The notes below the pieces were generated by a model. The model had not been told where the DNA came from. It was given only the letters and a program-made list of their open reading frames with translations, and searched no databases. A DNA stretch of 64,000 nucleotides. Origin: Mesorhizobium prunaredense. Its GTDB lineage: Bacteria > Pseudomonadota > Alphaproteobacteria > Rhizobiales > Rhizobiaceae. Position 1 is the first letter of the stretch. Every line of letters starts with the position of its first letter. Location: assembly GCF_900156895.1 (NCBI RefSeq), contig NZ_FTPD01000011.1, forward strand, positions 1 to 64,000. Reading direction: 5' to 3'. Below, piece by piece: positions 8,840 to 16,993 of the stretch. Made by a program: the position numbers and the translations under genes.

Positions 8840-9415
8840 TCAGACGAGGATTTGGTCGAAGGCGACCGTCATGAAACGATCGAAAGCACGACCGCTCTTT
8901 TCGACTCTCGCCCGCAGCAATGCGCCTTCATAGGCATCGAGCAGGAACGAGGCGAGATCCAGCGCGGGCGCCTTGGTGGAGATCGAGCCGTCGCCCTGGG
9001 CTTCGGCGACCACCGCCGCAAGGTCGCTTGACCAGTTGAGGTAGAGGCTGGCTAGGCGCTCACGGATCAGGTCGCTCTGGCCGGAGAGCTCGGCGCTGAA
9101 ATTGCCCAAAAGGCAGCCGCGGCCGAAATCCGCGGCGGTGAAGTTCGCGTTCAACCGCTCGAAATGGGCCTGCAGTCGCTGCAGCGGCGGAAGGGATGTA
9201 TCGCCTAGCAGCGCGCGACGCGGATTGTCGCGACCGTAGACATCGACGATCTCGGCGCCGAGCGCCTCTTTGCTCTCGAAGTGATTGTAGAACGACCCCT
9301 TCGGCACGCCGGCCGCGGCGGTGATGTCCTGGACGCCGGAGCCGTTGAATCCCTTCTCGATAAGGACCTTCAGCCCGGCGTCGATGATTTGCTGGCGTAC
9401 GTTGTGTCTCGGCAT
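8840..9415 (-). CDS. TetR family transcriptional repressor
   Basis: The 191-aa regulator has an N-terminal helix-turn-helix (IIDAGLKVLIEKGFNGSGVQDITAAAGVPKGSFYNHF, split by the usual turn) and a helical ligand domain with a tetR_C-type end. It is the first gene of the minus-strand operon that continues through the exporter, SnoaL, SDR, hydrolase, DUF3237 and ene-reductase genes. A perfect 12-bp palindrome lies just before its start, so it probably represses itself and the operon until an electrophile or similar ligand binds. Confidence 0.92.
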   Translation of the reverse strand: MPRHNVRQQIIDAGLKVLIEKGFNGSGVQDITAAAGVPKGSFYNHFESKEALGAEIVDVYGRDNPRRALLGDTSLPPLQRLQAHFERLNANFTAADFGRGCLLGNFSAELSGQSDLIRERLASLYLNWSSDLAAVVAEAQGDGSISTKAPALDLASFLLDAYEGALLRARVEKSGRAFDRFMTVAFDQILV

Positions 9416-9425
9416 GTTATTTAAT

Positions 9426-9437
9426 ACGACCGGTCGT
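9426..9437. promoter_or_regulatory. Probable TetR operator palindrome
   Basis: ACGACCGGTCGT is a perfect 12-bp palindrome 11 bases upstream of the tetR start codon and extends weakly to AATACGACCGGTCGTCTT. Operators of this shape and place are usual for autoregulated TetR genes. Confidence 0.65.
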
Positions 9438-9733
9438 CTTAAATGTCAAGCGCGCTTATATCCTTTTTTCTGTGATCCCTGGGTCGTGTTCCCAAGCCGG
9501 AAACCGTCTGCTCGGCGGATGCTGGACTGATGTTATTGCCCTAGTCGGAGCGCTGACGGTACTTTTCGAGACGGCTTGGGCGCGTCGTCGGACGCCGTAG
9601 GATGCAAAAAAATCGTCCGATTGGTCCCGATAGTTGGTGAAACCTCAAAATATTTTTTGTGGCAATTTTCCTTTTAAAATCAAAAGCGTAACTTTTTGAC
9701 GGACTGTGCGTCGGCTTTTCAGTGCCGCAAGCA
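9438..9733. other. Intergenic end of module 1
   Basis: No gene is visible here. The stretch is locally AT-rich around 9640-9700. At 9554-9570 it holds TGACGGTACTTTTCGAG, which recurs exactly at 51039-51055; both copies precede a terminator and a guaA-tail repeat. It is therefore part of a conserved island end. Confidence 0.6.
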
Positions 9734-9769
9734 AGAAAAAACCCAGCTAGATCAATGACCTAGCTGAGT
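9734..9769 (-). terminator. Rho-independent terminator, minus strand, at island end B
   Basis: On the minus strand the arms CAGCTAG and CTAGCTG surround a 9-base loop and are followed by GGGTTTTTTCTT. A near copy is found at 51146-51181. No intact minus-strand gene lies immediately to its right, so it now seems orphaned. Confidence 0.7.
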
Positions 9770-9772
9770 TAA

Positions 9773-9800
9773 AAACAATCGAGTGGGAGTGACGGGAAAG
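9773..9800 (+). repeat. guaA-tail repeat, copy B (putative att site)
   Basis: AAACAATCGAGTGGGAGTGA encodes the guaA-like end Thr-Ile-Glu-Trp-Glu-stop in the + direction, without a guaA gene in front of it. It matches copy A (1-12) and copy C (51185-51212). Integrases that use the 3' end of guaA restore the gene tail and leave such direct repeats, so this is the expected junction between tandem islands. Confidence 0.72.
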
Positions 9801-9963
9801 ACCTAATAAATTCGGCGAAGCGGCTGTTTTTGAGTAGATTAGCGTAGGATCTTCGGCGGTCCGGGAGTTCATCTGCCGCACATGATCAATGACGATCCTG
9901 ATCGTCTTGTCACAGTAACGCCCGCCATAGTGATTCCACGAAGGATTCGCGTCCGACGCTGTG

Positions 9964-10293
9964 ATGTCGCCCGGCATATTCTTCTGTTTCGAGGACCAGG
10001 CCCTGGAGCAGGCGCTTGAACAAACGCAGGCGCGCCGGGTGCGTCACCTTTCAGTGCTCAACCGGTAGAAGCGGACGACGGGCCTCATCTCGCTTAGTGA
10101 TATCGCTCAGAAGAGCGAAAGTTCGATCCTCACGCCGCTTACCAAAATCGCCGGGCGCGACGTTGAACGGCACATGCACGCCGCCTGGGGTTCAGGGACG
10201 CCTGCGAAAATGGACGAAAGCGGCATGCATCTAGAGGAACCAGGCATGCCGCCCATGAGCCCGACGGAATCGGCTTCCCTTGGAAATCCGTGA
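9964..10293 (+). pseudogene. CBS-domain protein, 3' fragment with internal stop
   Basis: One frame reads MSPGIFFCFEDQALEQAL, ARRVRHLSVLNR, then a TAG at 10066, then KRTTGLISLSDIAQKS and a 60-residue tail to TGA at 10291. This is the second CBS domain of a two-domain protein, with the strand and helix order typical of that family. The first domain is missing and the frame is interrupted, so it is a decayed relative of the intact CBS gene 225 bases downstream. Confidence 0.7.
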
Positions 10294-10517
10294 CGGCGCT
10301 CTCGGCTGATCGATGAGCATCGGCGACGGCACGGCGACCCCTGTAGCAGGCGGCGGTTTGTGTGAGCCAATCATGAAGGCCTACCGCCAGGAAGCACTGG
10401 CGCCTGAGCACGCAAGTCGGACTTGAAATATGAAGGCGCGCGGCGCACGATGGGCAGAAATGCACCCAGAGGGAGACGGGGCGGACGGCTGGAGCGTAGC
10501 AACGCTTGGAGGAAGCC

Positions 10518-10949
10518 ATGAACGTCAAAGCGATTCTCGAGGACAAGGGTCGAGCCGTCGAGACGATCGGCCCGAACGAAGCGCTCGCCGTGGCGATCAA
10601 CAGGCTCGCCGAGCACAGGATCGGCGCACTGGTCGTTACCAATGGCGATCGCAAGGTGGTCGGCATCGTGTCCGAGCGCGACGTCGTCTGCGCCTTGGAC
10701 AAGCATGGGGCTGCGGCGCTGGAGCAGAGTGTCCGTCACGCAATGACCGCCAAGGTCAAGCTCTGCACCGAGAACCACACGATCAACCAGGTCATGGAGA
10801 TCATGACCACAGGCCGCTTCCGCCACCTGCCCGTGGTGAAGAACGGCCAACTGGACGGCATCGTCTCGATCGGCGACGTGGTGAAGAAGCGCATAGAGGA
10901 GGTCGAGCACGAGGCCGAAGAGATTATTCACTACATCTGGGCGGGGTAA
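10518..10949 (+). CDS. Two-CBS-domain protein (adenylate-sensor type)
   Basis: The 143-aa protein consists of two CBS domains: residues ~8-62, with IGALVVTNGDRKVVGIVSERD, and ~75-130, with HLPVVKNGQLDGIVSIGDVV. Such stand-alone pairs usually bind AMP/ATP or NAD and signal energy or redox state. GGAGGAAGCC precedes the ATG. It lies just upstream of the complex I genes, and a second stand-alone CBS gene lies inside the other end of that cluster (25686), which suggests a link to respiratory control. Partner proteins are unknown. Confidence 0.88.
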   Translation: MNVKAILEDKGRAVETIGPNEALAVAINRLAEHRIGALVVTNGDRKVVGIVSERDVVCALDKHGAAALEQSVRHAMTAKVKLCTENHTINQVMEIMTTGRFRHLPVVKNGQLDGIVSIGDVVKKRIEEVEHEAEEIIHYIWAG

Positions 10950-11235
10950 GCTCGCCAAAGGCCCGCCGTCTGGCCGCGACGTCCTTTTTTCAGGTTTTCA
11001 GGGTTTCTGATCCCGTGCCGAACCTCCTTCGGCAGCCTGAATAACGGATAAGCAGGCTGCGGGATCGCACACCGTATCAGATACTGAGACTTGGGCATAA
11101 CGTAGCGACAAACCATGTAAACTTGAGAAAAATCCGATACTAGGGCACAATTTGTAGACGCATCTGAAGTGCGCAGCTATCTCAAACCCGGCCGTCTTGC
11201 GCCGAGTGACAGATCGCGGCGGAGGGTTGGCGTCG
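10950..11235. promoter_or_regulatory. Leader region of the complex I operon
   Basis: This 286-base gap must carry the nuo promoter. It contains a perfect hairpin, TGCCGAA-CCTCC-TTCGGCA at 11016-11034, without a T tract. I found no convincing FNR/FixK or other known operator in it. Confidence 0.4.
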
Positions 11236-11736
11236 ATGGATCAGGCGTTCTTTCTTCTGTTCGCTGCGGCGTCCGTGATCACGGCACTGACCGTGGTCCT
11301 GGCGCGGAATCCGGTTCACAGCGCATTGGCGCTGATGGCGTGTTTCCTGCAGATCTCGGCAATCTTCGTCTTGCTCGAGGCACCGTTGCTCGCTGTCATC
11401 CAGATCTTCGTCTATGTCGGCGCAATCATGGTCCTGTTCCTGTTCGTGATCATGATGATCGATGTGCGCGAAGCGGTGTTGCAGCGGTTCTTGCCGGGCG
11501 GCAACCTGCCGGCTCTGGTGCTGCTCGTCCTGCTTGGGGTCGAGATGCTTGTACTGGTGCTCTGGAGCGACCGCTTTTCGGTCACGGAGCCCGTCGCGAT
11601 GCGCGGCGGCGATCAGATCAGGCAGCTCAGCATGACACTTTTCGCCGACTATCTCCTACCGTTTGAAGCCGCCTCCGTGATCCTGCTGGCGGCCCTGGTC
11701 GGCGCCATCGTGCTGGCGCGGAAGGAGCAGGGGTGA
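11236..11736 (+). CDS. nuoJ: NADH-quinone oxidoreductase subunit J
   Basis: The 166-aa protein has five membrane segments and the NuoJ core [54 protein letters not shown] (seen in pieces across residues 22-75). NuoJ lies in the complex I membrane arm beside NuoH and contains the flexible helix tied to quinone-site coupling. ATG 11236 is preceded by GGCGGAGGG; an upstream in-frame start at 11197 is less likely. It is first in a + strand operon whose genes mostly overlap by one to four bases. Confidence 0.93.
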   Translation: MDQAFFLLFAAASVITALTVVLARNPVHSALALMACFLQISAIFVLLEAPLLAVIQIFVYVGAIMVLFLFVIMMIDVREAVLQRFLPGGNLPALVLLVLLGVEMLVLVLWSDRFSVTEPVAMRGGDQIRQLSMTLFADYLLPFEAASVILLAALVGAIVLARKEQG

Positions 11737-12038
11737 TGGTTCCGCTCTGGTGGTATATTTTGCTCGGAGTGGTCCTGTTCGTGATCGGAGCGGCGGGCGT
11801 GCTGCTCAGGCGCAATATCCTGGTCGTGCTGATGTCGCTGGAGTTGCTGCTCAACTCGGTCAACATCAATTTCATCGCTTTCGGGCGTTACTACGACGAT
11901 TTCCGCGGGCAGATCTTCGCGATCTTCGTCATCGCAATCACCGCGGCGGAGGTTGCGGTCGCCCTCGGGATTCTGGTCGCCCTCGTGAGGAACAAGTCCA
12001 CCCTCAAGGTCGACGACGTGACCATGATGAAAGGATAG
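11736..12038 (+). CDS. nuoK: NADH-quinone oxidoreductase subunit K
   Basis: The 100-aa, three-helix protein keeps the membrane glutamates of NuoK ([15 protein letters not shown] and [16 protein letters not shown]), which form part of the central proton path. Its ATG shares the A of the nuoJ stop (TGATG), so translation is probably coupled; a GTG at 11733 is also possible. This family also resembles MrpC. Confidence 0.94.
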   Translation: MVPLWWYILLGVVLFVIGAAGVLLRRNILVVLMSLELLLNSVNINFIAFGRYYDDFRGQIFAIFVIAITAAEVAVALGILVALVRNKSTLKVDDVTMMKG

Positions 12039-12042
12039 CGGC

Positions 12043-13506
12043 TTGGACCCGGTGATATCGATCCGGCCGCTGCTTGCCGTCGCCGTCGCAGGCCTGGCGG
12101 CCCTTGCAGTTCTCGTTCTGAACAACCGCGAGAAACTCCGCGATGTCGTCTCGCCCTTGGCCGCGATCGCTATGTTCGCAATTGTCGCCTCGATGGCACC
12201 CACGGTGTTGGCCGGCGGGACGGTCGATTTGCGCCTGTTCGAGATTCTGCCGGGGATCGACTTCGCTTTCCGGGTCGATGCGCTCGGCATGGTGTTTGCC
12301 ACCGTCTCGTCGCTCTTGTGGATCTTGGCGGCGATCTATTCCATCGGCTACATGCGCCACTTGAACGAGCACGCGCAGACCCGGTTCTTCGCCTGCTTCG
12401 CCGCCAGTCTCGCGGCGGCCGTCGGGGGCGCCTTCGCCGCCAATCTGTTCACGCTGGTGATCTTCTACGAGGTGCTCAGCCTCGTTACCTACCCGCTCGT
12501 CTATCACCACGAGGACGAAGAGGGATGGACGGGTAGCCGCAAGTACCTCGTCTATTTGATGGGGGCGTCGAAAAGCGTGCTTCTCGCCGCGCTGGCGCTG
12601 ACCTACCATCTGGCGGGGTCGCTTGACTTCGTGCCAGGCGGGCTGCTGGCCGGGGTCGATGCCTCGCCGGCGCTGCTGACCGTGGTCTACTTCTGCTATC
12701 TGTTCGGCTTCGCCAAGGCCGCGGTGATGCCGATGCACGCCTGGCTGCCTGCCGCGATGGTCGCGCCGACACCGGTCAGCGCACTCTTGCATGCGGTGGC
12801 CGTGGTCAAGATGGGCGTGTTCTGCGTGCTGCGGGTGGTGTTCCATGTCTTCGGCACGGGGCTGGTGGACGGGCTGGGGCTCGGCATCGCAACGGCCTAT
12901 CTGGTCTCGTTCACCATCCTGATGGCGTCCATCTACGCCCTGACGCGGGACGACCTGAAGGCGCGGCTCGCCTATTCGACGGTCAGCCAACTCTCCTACA
13001 TCGTGCTGGGCGCGGTCCTGCTGTCGCCGGTCGCGATGGTCGGCGGGATCATCCACATTGCGGCGCATGCGTTCTCCAAGATCACGCTCTTTTTCTGCGC
13101 CGGGTCGATCTATTGCGCGTCCGGCAAGCGGAACATCAGCGACATGGCCGGCATCGGCCGCAGGCTGCCCTGGACGATGGGCGCGTTCTTCGTGGCCTCG
13201 CTCAGCATGATCGGGGTGCCGCCGACCGCGGGCTTCGTCAGCAAGTGGTATCTGGCGCTGGGCTCGGTGGAGGCGGGGGAGATTGCGTTCCTGGTCGTGC
13301 TCTTGGTGAGCTCGGTCCTGAACGCCGCCTACTTCCTGCCGGTCAGCTATGTCGCTTTTTTCGGGACGGAGACACAGGAAAGTCCGGCGACGGTCCGTGA
13401 AATTCCGATGGTGACGATCCCGCTGGTCGCGACCGCGATCCTGTCGGTGTCGATGGGTATTTTCCCCGGCTATTTTCTCACCCTGGCGGAAGGAGTGGTC
13501 AGATGA
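12043..13506 (+). CDS. Additional antiporter-like pump subunit (MrpD/NuoM-like)
   Basis: The 487-aa protein belongs to the NuoL/M/N-MrpD proton-pump family with about 14 helices. The key charges are present: Glu143 (FYEVLSLVTYP), Lys225 (FAKAAVMPMHAWLP), and Lys256 (AVVKMGVF). It lacks the C-terminal lateral helix of NuoL. Because separate nuoL, nuoM and nuoN genes follow, this is a fourth pump-type subunit. Complex I variants with four such subunits are known in some bacteria and are thought to move an extra proton. It uses a TTG start with AAAGGA upstream and overlaps the next gene by four bases. Confidence 0.9.
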   Translation: MDPVISIRPLLAVAVAGLAALAVLVLNNREKLRDVVSPLAAIAMFAIVASMAPTVLAGGTVDLRLFEILPGIDFAFRVDALGMVFATVSSLLWILAAIYSIGYMRHLNEHAQTRFFACFAASLAAAVGGAFAANLFTLVIFYEVLSLVTYPLVYHHEDEEGWTGSRKYLVYLMGASKSVLLAALALTYHLAGSLDFVPGGLLAGVDASPALLTVVYFCYLFGFAKAAVMPMHAWLPAAMVAPTPVSALLHAVAVVKMGVFCVLRVVFHVFGTGLVDGLGLGIATAYLVSFTILMASIYALTRDDLKARLAYSTVSQLSYIVLGAVLLSPVAMVGGIIHIAAHAFSKITLFFCAGSIYCASGKRNISDMAGIGRRLPWTMGAFFVASLSMIGVPPTAGFVSKWYLALGSVEAGEIAFLVVLLVSSVLNAAYFLPVSYVAFFGTETQESPATVREIPMVTIPLVATAILSVSMGIFPGYFLTLAEGVVR

Positions 13507-13757
13507 TCAGGCGTGTCGTCGATTTCTTTGGTGAGGCGAGACACGCGGAGCAACGCCGCCGGCTGTTTTATCTGGCGCTCGTTCTGATCGTCATCGCCGA
13601 TTTTCTGGTCCCCCGCGAACACGCTGAATACCTGTGGGACCGCTTGCCGGGCTGGTCGGCCGTCTATGGCTTCTTGTCCTGCGTCCTGCTGATCTTCGTC
13701 TCCAAGTTCCTCGGCCATCAGGGCGGGTTGATGCGGCGCGAGGACTATTATGATTGA
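13503..13757 (+). CDS. Small two-helix membrane protein within the complex I operon
   Basis: This 84-aa protein has two hydrophobic helices (FYLALVLIVIADFLV and VYGFLSCVLLIFVSKFLG) joined by a charged loop (PREHAEYLWDRLPGW). It overlaps both neighbours (ATGA at its start, eight bases at its end), so it is tightly coupled to the two flanking pump subunits. I do not recognise a characterised family. Its place suggests a structural spacer or assembly subunit for the enlarged membrane arm. Confidence 0.82.
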   Translation: MIRRVVDFFGEARHAEQRRRLFYLALVLIVIADFLVPREHAEYLWDRLPGWSAVYGFLSCVLLIFVSKFLGHQGGLMRREDYYD

Positions 13758-15510
13758 CTTCGTCCATCCCGCCCTGCTGTTCATTCTTGGCGCCCTGCCG
13801 ATCCCTTTCCTGAAAGGATCAATCCGCAAGGCCTATCTGATGTTGATTCCCGCGCTGGCGATCCTCGCCGTGCTCACCGTGCAGCCGGGCAGCTACGGCG
13901 CGGCGGAGTTCATCGGGCAGGAAATCCTGATTGCGAAGGTCGACAGGCTGAGCATCGTCTTCGCCACCGTTTTCACCATCATGGCGCTGATCGGCATGGT
14001 CTATGCGCTGCACCTGACGGGCGCCGGAGAGCATGTGGCGGCGTTCGTCTATGTTGGCAGCGCGCTCGGCGTGGTGTTTGCAGGCGACTACCTGACCCTG
14101 TTCCTGTTCTGGGAAGGTATGGCGTTTGCCTCTGCCTATCTGGTCTTTGCCCAGCGCGGCAAGCAGGCGATCCGTGCGGGGTTCCGGTATCTCATGGTCC
14201 ATATCACCGGCGGCGTCGCCCTGCTGGGTGGCGTCATTCTCCACGGGCTTGCCACAGGTTCGCTGCTCTTCGGCCCGATCGAGGGGGGGATGGGCGTCGC
14301 CGCCTACCTGATCCTTGCCGGGTTCATGCTCAACGCCGCGGTGCCGCCCCTCAACGCCTGGCTGACAGACGCCTACCCGGAGGCGACCGTCACCGGAGCG
14401 GTGTTCATGAGCGCCTTCACCACCAAGACCGCCGTCTATGTGCTGGCCCGGGCGTTTCCGGGCACCGAGCTTCTCGTTTGGCTCGGCACGGCAATGGCGC
14501 TTTACGGCGTCATCTACGCGGTGCTGGAGAACGACTGCCGTCGGCTCCTAGCCTATCACATCGTCAGCCAGGTGGGCTACATGGTGGCGGGCGTCGGCAT
14601 CGGTACCGAGATGGCGGTGAACGGGGCCTCCAGCCATGCCTTCGCGCATATCCTCTACAAGGCGCTCCTGTTCATGGGTGCGGGGGCGGTGATCCACGTC
14701 ACCGGGCGGCGCAAGCTCACCGAGCTCGGTGGGCTCTACAGGACCATGCCGCTGACCGTGGCGCTCTACATGGTCGGCGCCTTCGCGATCTCGGCATTTC
14801 CGTTCTTCTCGGGCTTCGTGACCAAATCGATGGTGGTGGCCGCCGCCGGACAGGATCACCGCGCGCTGGTGGTGCTGGCGCTGACGATGGCATCATCTGG
14901 GACCTTCCTGCACACTGGGCTCAAGCTCCCGTACTACATGTTCTTCGGCATGGACCGGAAGCTGGAGGCGCGGGAGCCGCCCCGCAATATGCTTGTTGCG
15001 ATGGGAATGGCGGCGGTGCTGTGCATCGCGATCGGGGTGTTCCCCCAACCACTTTACGCGCTGCTGCCCCATCCAGTCGACTTCGAACCCTACACCGGCG
15101 TCCATATCACCGAGAGCCTCGGCATACTGATGTTCACCGCATTGGGCTTCGTGCTGTTCCTCAGGGCGCTCGACCCCGAGAACACGATCAGCATCGACAC
15201 CGACTGGTTCTACCGCAAAGGCGCGCGGCATTTCATGTGGCTCGCCGAAAAACCGCTGGCGCGCTACGAGAAGGCGGTGAGCGACGTGTCCGAGACCGCG
15301 GTGCTGCCCTTCCTGCACGGAACCGCACGGGCCGGACTGCGGATCGATCTCAACGGTGTGGACGCCGTCGTGAACGGCGTCGCCCGCTCAATCCTGCGCG
15401 GTGGCGGTGCGCTGCGCAAGCTGCAGACCGGCGTCGTGACCCATTACGCGCTGGCGATGATCGTCGGTGTGATCGCAGCCATCGCCGTCTTCGCTGTGGT
15501 GTGGCGGTAG
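13750..15510 (+). CDS. nuoL: NuoL-like pump subunit with C-terminal lateral helix
   Basis: The 586-aa protein is an antiporter-family subunit. Glu122 (LFLFWEGMAFAS) and Lys226 (AFTTKTAVYVL) are present, but the usual lysine of helix 7 is Asn195 (GFMLNAAVPPLNAWL). After the pump domain come ~100 residues containing an amphipathic stretch (about 495-560) ending in LRKLQTG and a final helix; this is the NuoL arrangement of a lateral helix plus last anchor. It is often annotated as Na+/H+ antiporter subunit D. I call it NuoL because of that tail. It sits between the 84-aa gene and nuoM. Confidence 0.8.
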   Translation: MIDFVHPALLFILGALPIPFLKGSIRKAYLMLIPALAILAVLTVQPGSYGAAEFIGQEILIAKVDRLSIVFATVFTIMALIGMVYALHLTGAGEHVAAFVYVGSALGVVFAGDYLTLFLFWEGMAFASAYLVFAQRGKQAIRAGFRYLMVHITGGVALLGGVILHGLATGSLLFGPIEGGMGVAAYLILAGFMLNAAVPPLNAWLTDAYPEATVTGAVFMSAFTTKTAVYVLARAFPGTELLVWLGTAMALYGVIYAVLENDCRRLLAYHIVSQVGYMVAGVGIGTEMAVNGASSHAFAHILYKALLFMGAGAVIHVTGRRKLTELGGLYRTMPLTVALYMVGAFAISAFPFFSGFVTKSMVVAAAGQDHRALVVLALTMASSGTFLHTGLKLPYYMFFGMDRKLEAREPPRNMLVAMGMAAVLCIAIGVFPQPLYALLPHPVDFEPYTGVHITESLGILMFTALGFVLFLRALDPENTISIDTDWFYRKGARHFMWLAEKPLARYEKAVSDVSETAVLPFLHGTARAGLRIDLNGVDAVVNGVARSILRGGGALRKLQTGVVTHYALAMIVGVIAAIAVFAVVWR

Positions 15511-15517
15511 GGGTGCG

Positions 15518-16993
15518 ATGGCGTTCCCGCTGCTTAGCCTCATCGTGTTCATGCCCGCCGCCGGGGCAGCGGTTCTGATGTTTCTCCGCAGCGACGATGC
15601 GGTGCGGTGGACGGCGCTAGGTGTCACCGTCCTCGACCTCGCTCTCTGCATCGCTATGCTGGCCGGCTTTGACACCACTACCCACGAGATGCAGTTCACC
15701 GAGACGCGCCCGTGGGTGCCCGCGCTCGGAATCACTTACGCGCTGGGCATCGACGGAATCAGCGCGCTCTTTGTATTCCTGACTGCGTTATTGGGCTGGA
15801 TCTGCGTGCTCGCCTCGTGGGTGGCGATCGACCGCAAGGTGAAGGAGTTCATGGTCAGCCTGCTGGCCATGCAGGCGCTGATGCTGGGGGTGTTCTGCGC
15901 GCTCGACCTGTTCCTGTTCTACGTCTTCTGGGAGGCGATGCTGATCCCGATGTACGTGATCATCGGCGTCTGGGGCGGCGACGGCCGGGTCTATGCGGCG
16001 TTCAAATTCTTCCTCTACACGCTGGCGGGCAGCCTTCTGTTCCTGATCGGTGTCATCGTGCTCTATTTCCACGGCGGCGAAACCTTCGACATCCGCGCCC
16101 TGACGGCGCAGGATTTGCCGTTCCGGGTCCAGTCCTGGCTGTTCTTCGCCTTCCTGATCGCGTTTGCGGTCAAGGTGCCGATGGTCCCGGTCCATACCTG
16201 GCTGCCGGACGCCCATGTGCAGGCGCCGACGGCGGGTAGCATCATCCTCGCCGGCGTTCTCCTGAAGATGGGCGCCTACGGCTTCCTGCGGTTCTCGCTG
16301 CCGATGCTGCCGGAGGCGTCGCTGTATTATTCGACGCTAATGCTTTCGCTTTCGGCGCTCGCAATCGTCTATGGCGGGTTACTCGCGCTGGCGCAGGACG
16401 ACCTCAAGAAGCTGGTGGCCTATTCCAGCATCAGCCACATGGGTTTCGTGACGCTGGGTATTTTCACGTTGAACCTCCGCGGGCTCGAGGGCGGCATCCT
16501 GCAAATGTTCAATCATGGCGTAACGACGGGCGCGTTGTTCCTGTTCGTCGGCCTGATCTACGAGCGGACCCATACCCGCAGCATCGCGGATTATGGCGGG
16601 CTGATGAAGGCGGCGCCGGTCTATACCGCGTTTCTTGCGCTGTTCACCCTGTCGTCGATGGCGCTGCCGGGAACGAATTCGTTCGTGGGCGAGTTGCTGG
16701 TGCTGTCGGGCGCGTTTGCGGCCAATCTGGCCGTCGGCGCGGCCGCCGTTTTGGGGGCACTGCTGGGCGCGGCCTATCTGCTTGGCATGTACAGGAAAGT
16801 CGCGCTTGGTCCAGCCAGCATCGGCGTGCGGTTCAAGATTCGCGACGTAAACGCCCGCGAACTGGTGGCGATCCTGCCGCTGGCGGTCTTCGTGCTCTGG
16901 GTCGGGCTCTATCCGAAACCTTTTCTCAACATCATCGGGCCTTCGGTGAGGCATCTGCTCACGCAGGTGCATTCTAACGGGGGCGGCCAATGA
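15518..16993 (+). CDS. nuoM: NADH-quinone oxidoreductase subunit M
   Basis: The 491-aa protein is a typical NuoM: GIDGISALFVFLTALLGW early, the pump glutamate in FLFYVFWEAMLIPMYVIIG, and the helix-7 lysine in AFAVKVPMVPVHTWLPDAH. Length matches the family (~500). It is one of four antiporter-like proton channels encoded here. Its stop overlaps the nuoN start by four bases (ATGA). Confidence 0.95.
   Translation: MAFPLLSLIVFMPAAGAAVLMFLRSDDAVRWTALGVTVLDLALCIAMLAGFDTTTHEMQFTETRPWVPALGITYALGIDGISALFVFLTALLGWICVLASWVAIDRKVKEFMVSLLAMQALMLGVFCALDLFLFYVFWEAMLIPMYVIIGVWGGDGRVYAAFKFFLYTLAGSLLFLIGVIVLYFHGGETFDIRALTAQDLPFRVQSWLFFAFLIAFAVKVPMVPVHTWLPDAHVQAPTAGSIILAGVLLKMGAYGFLRFSLPMLPEASLYYSTLMLSLSALAIVYGGLLALAQDDLKKLVAYSSISHMGFVTLGIFTLNLRGLEGGILQMFNHGVTTGALFLFVGLIYERTHTRSIADYGGLMKAAPVYTAFLALFTLSSMALPGTNSFVGELLVLSGAFAANLAVGAAAVLGALLGAAYLLGMYRKVALGPASIGVRFKIRDVNARELVAILPLAVFVLWVGLYPKPFLNIIGPSVRHLLTQVHSNGGGQ

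Noticed and set aside
9747..9977. 76-aa minus-strand frame across the att repeat and terminator
   Set aside because: It overlaps the terminator, lacks a ribosome site and has no recognisable family.
12004..13068. 354-aa minus-strand open frame
   Set aside because: It is antisense to the 487-aa pump gene; composition is low-complexity and no motif is present.
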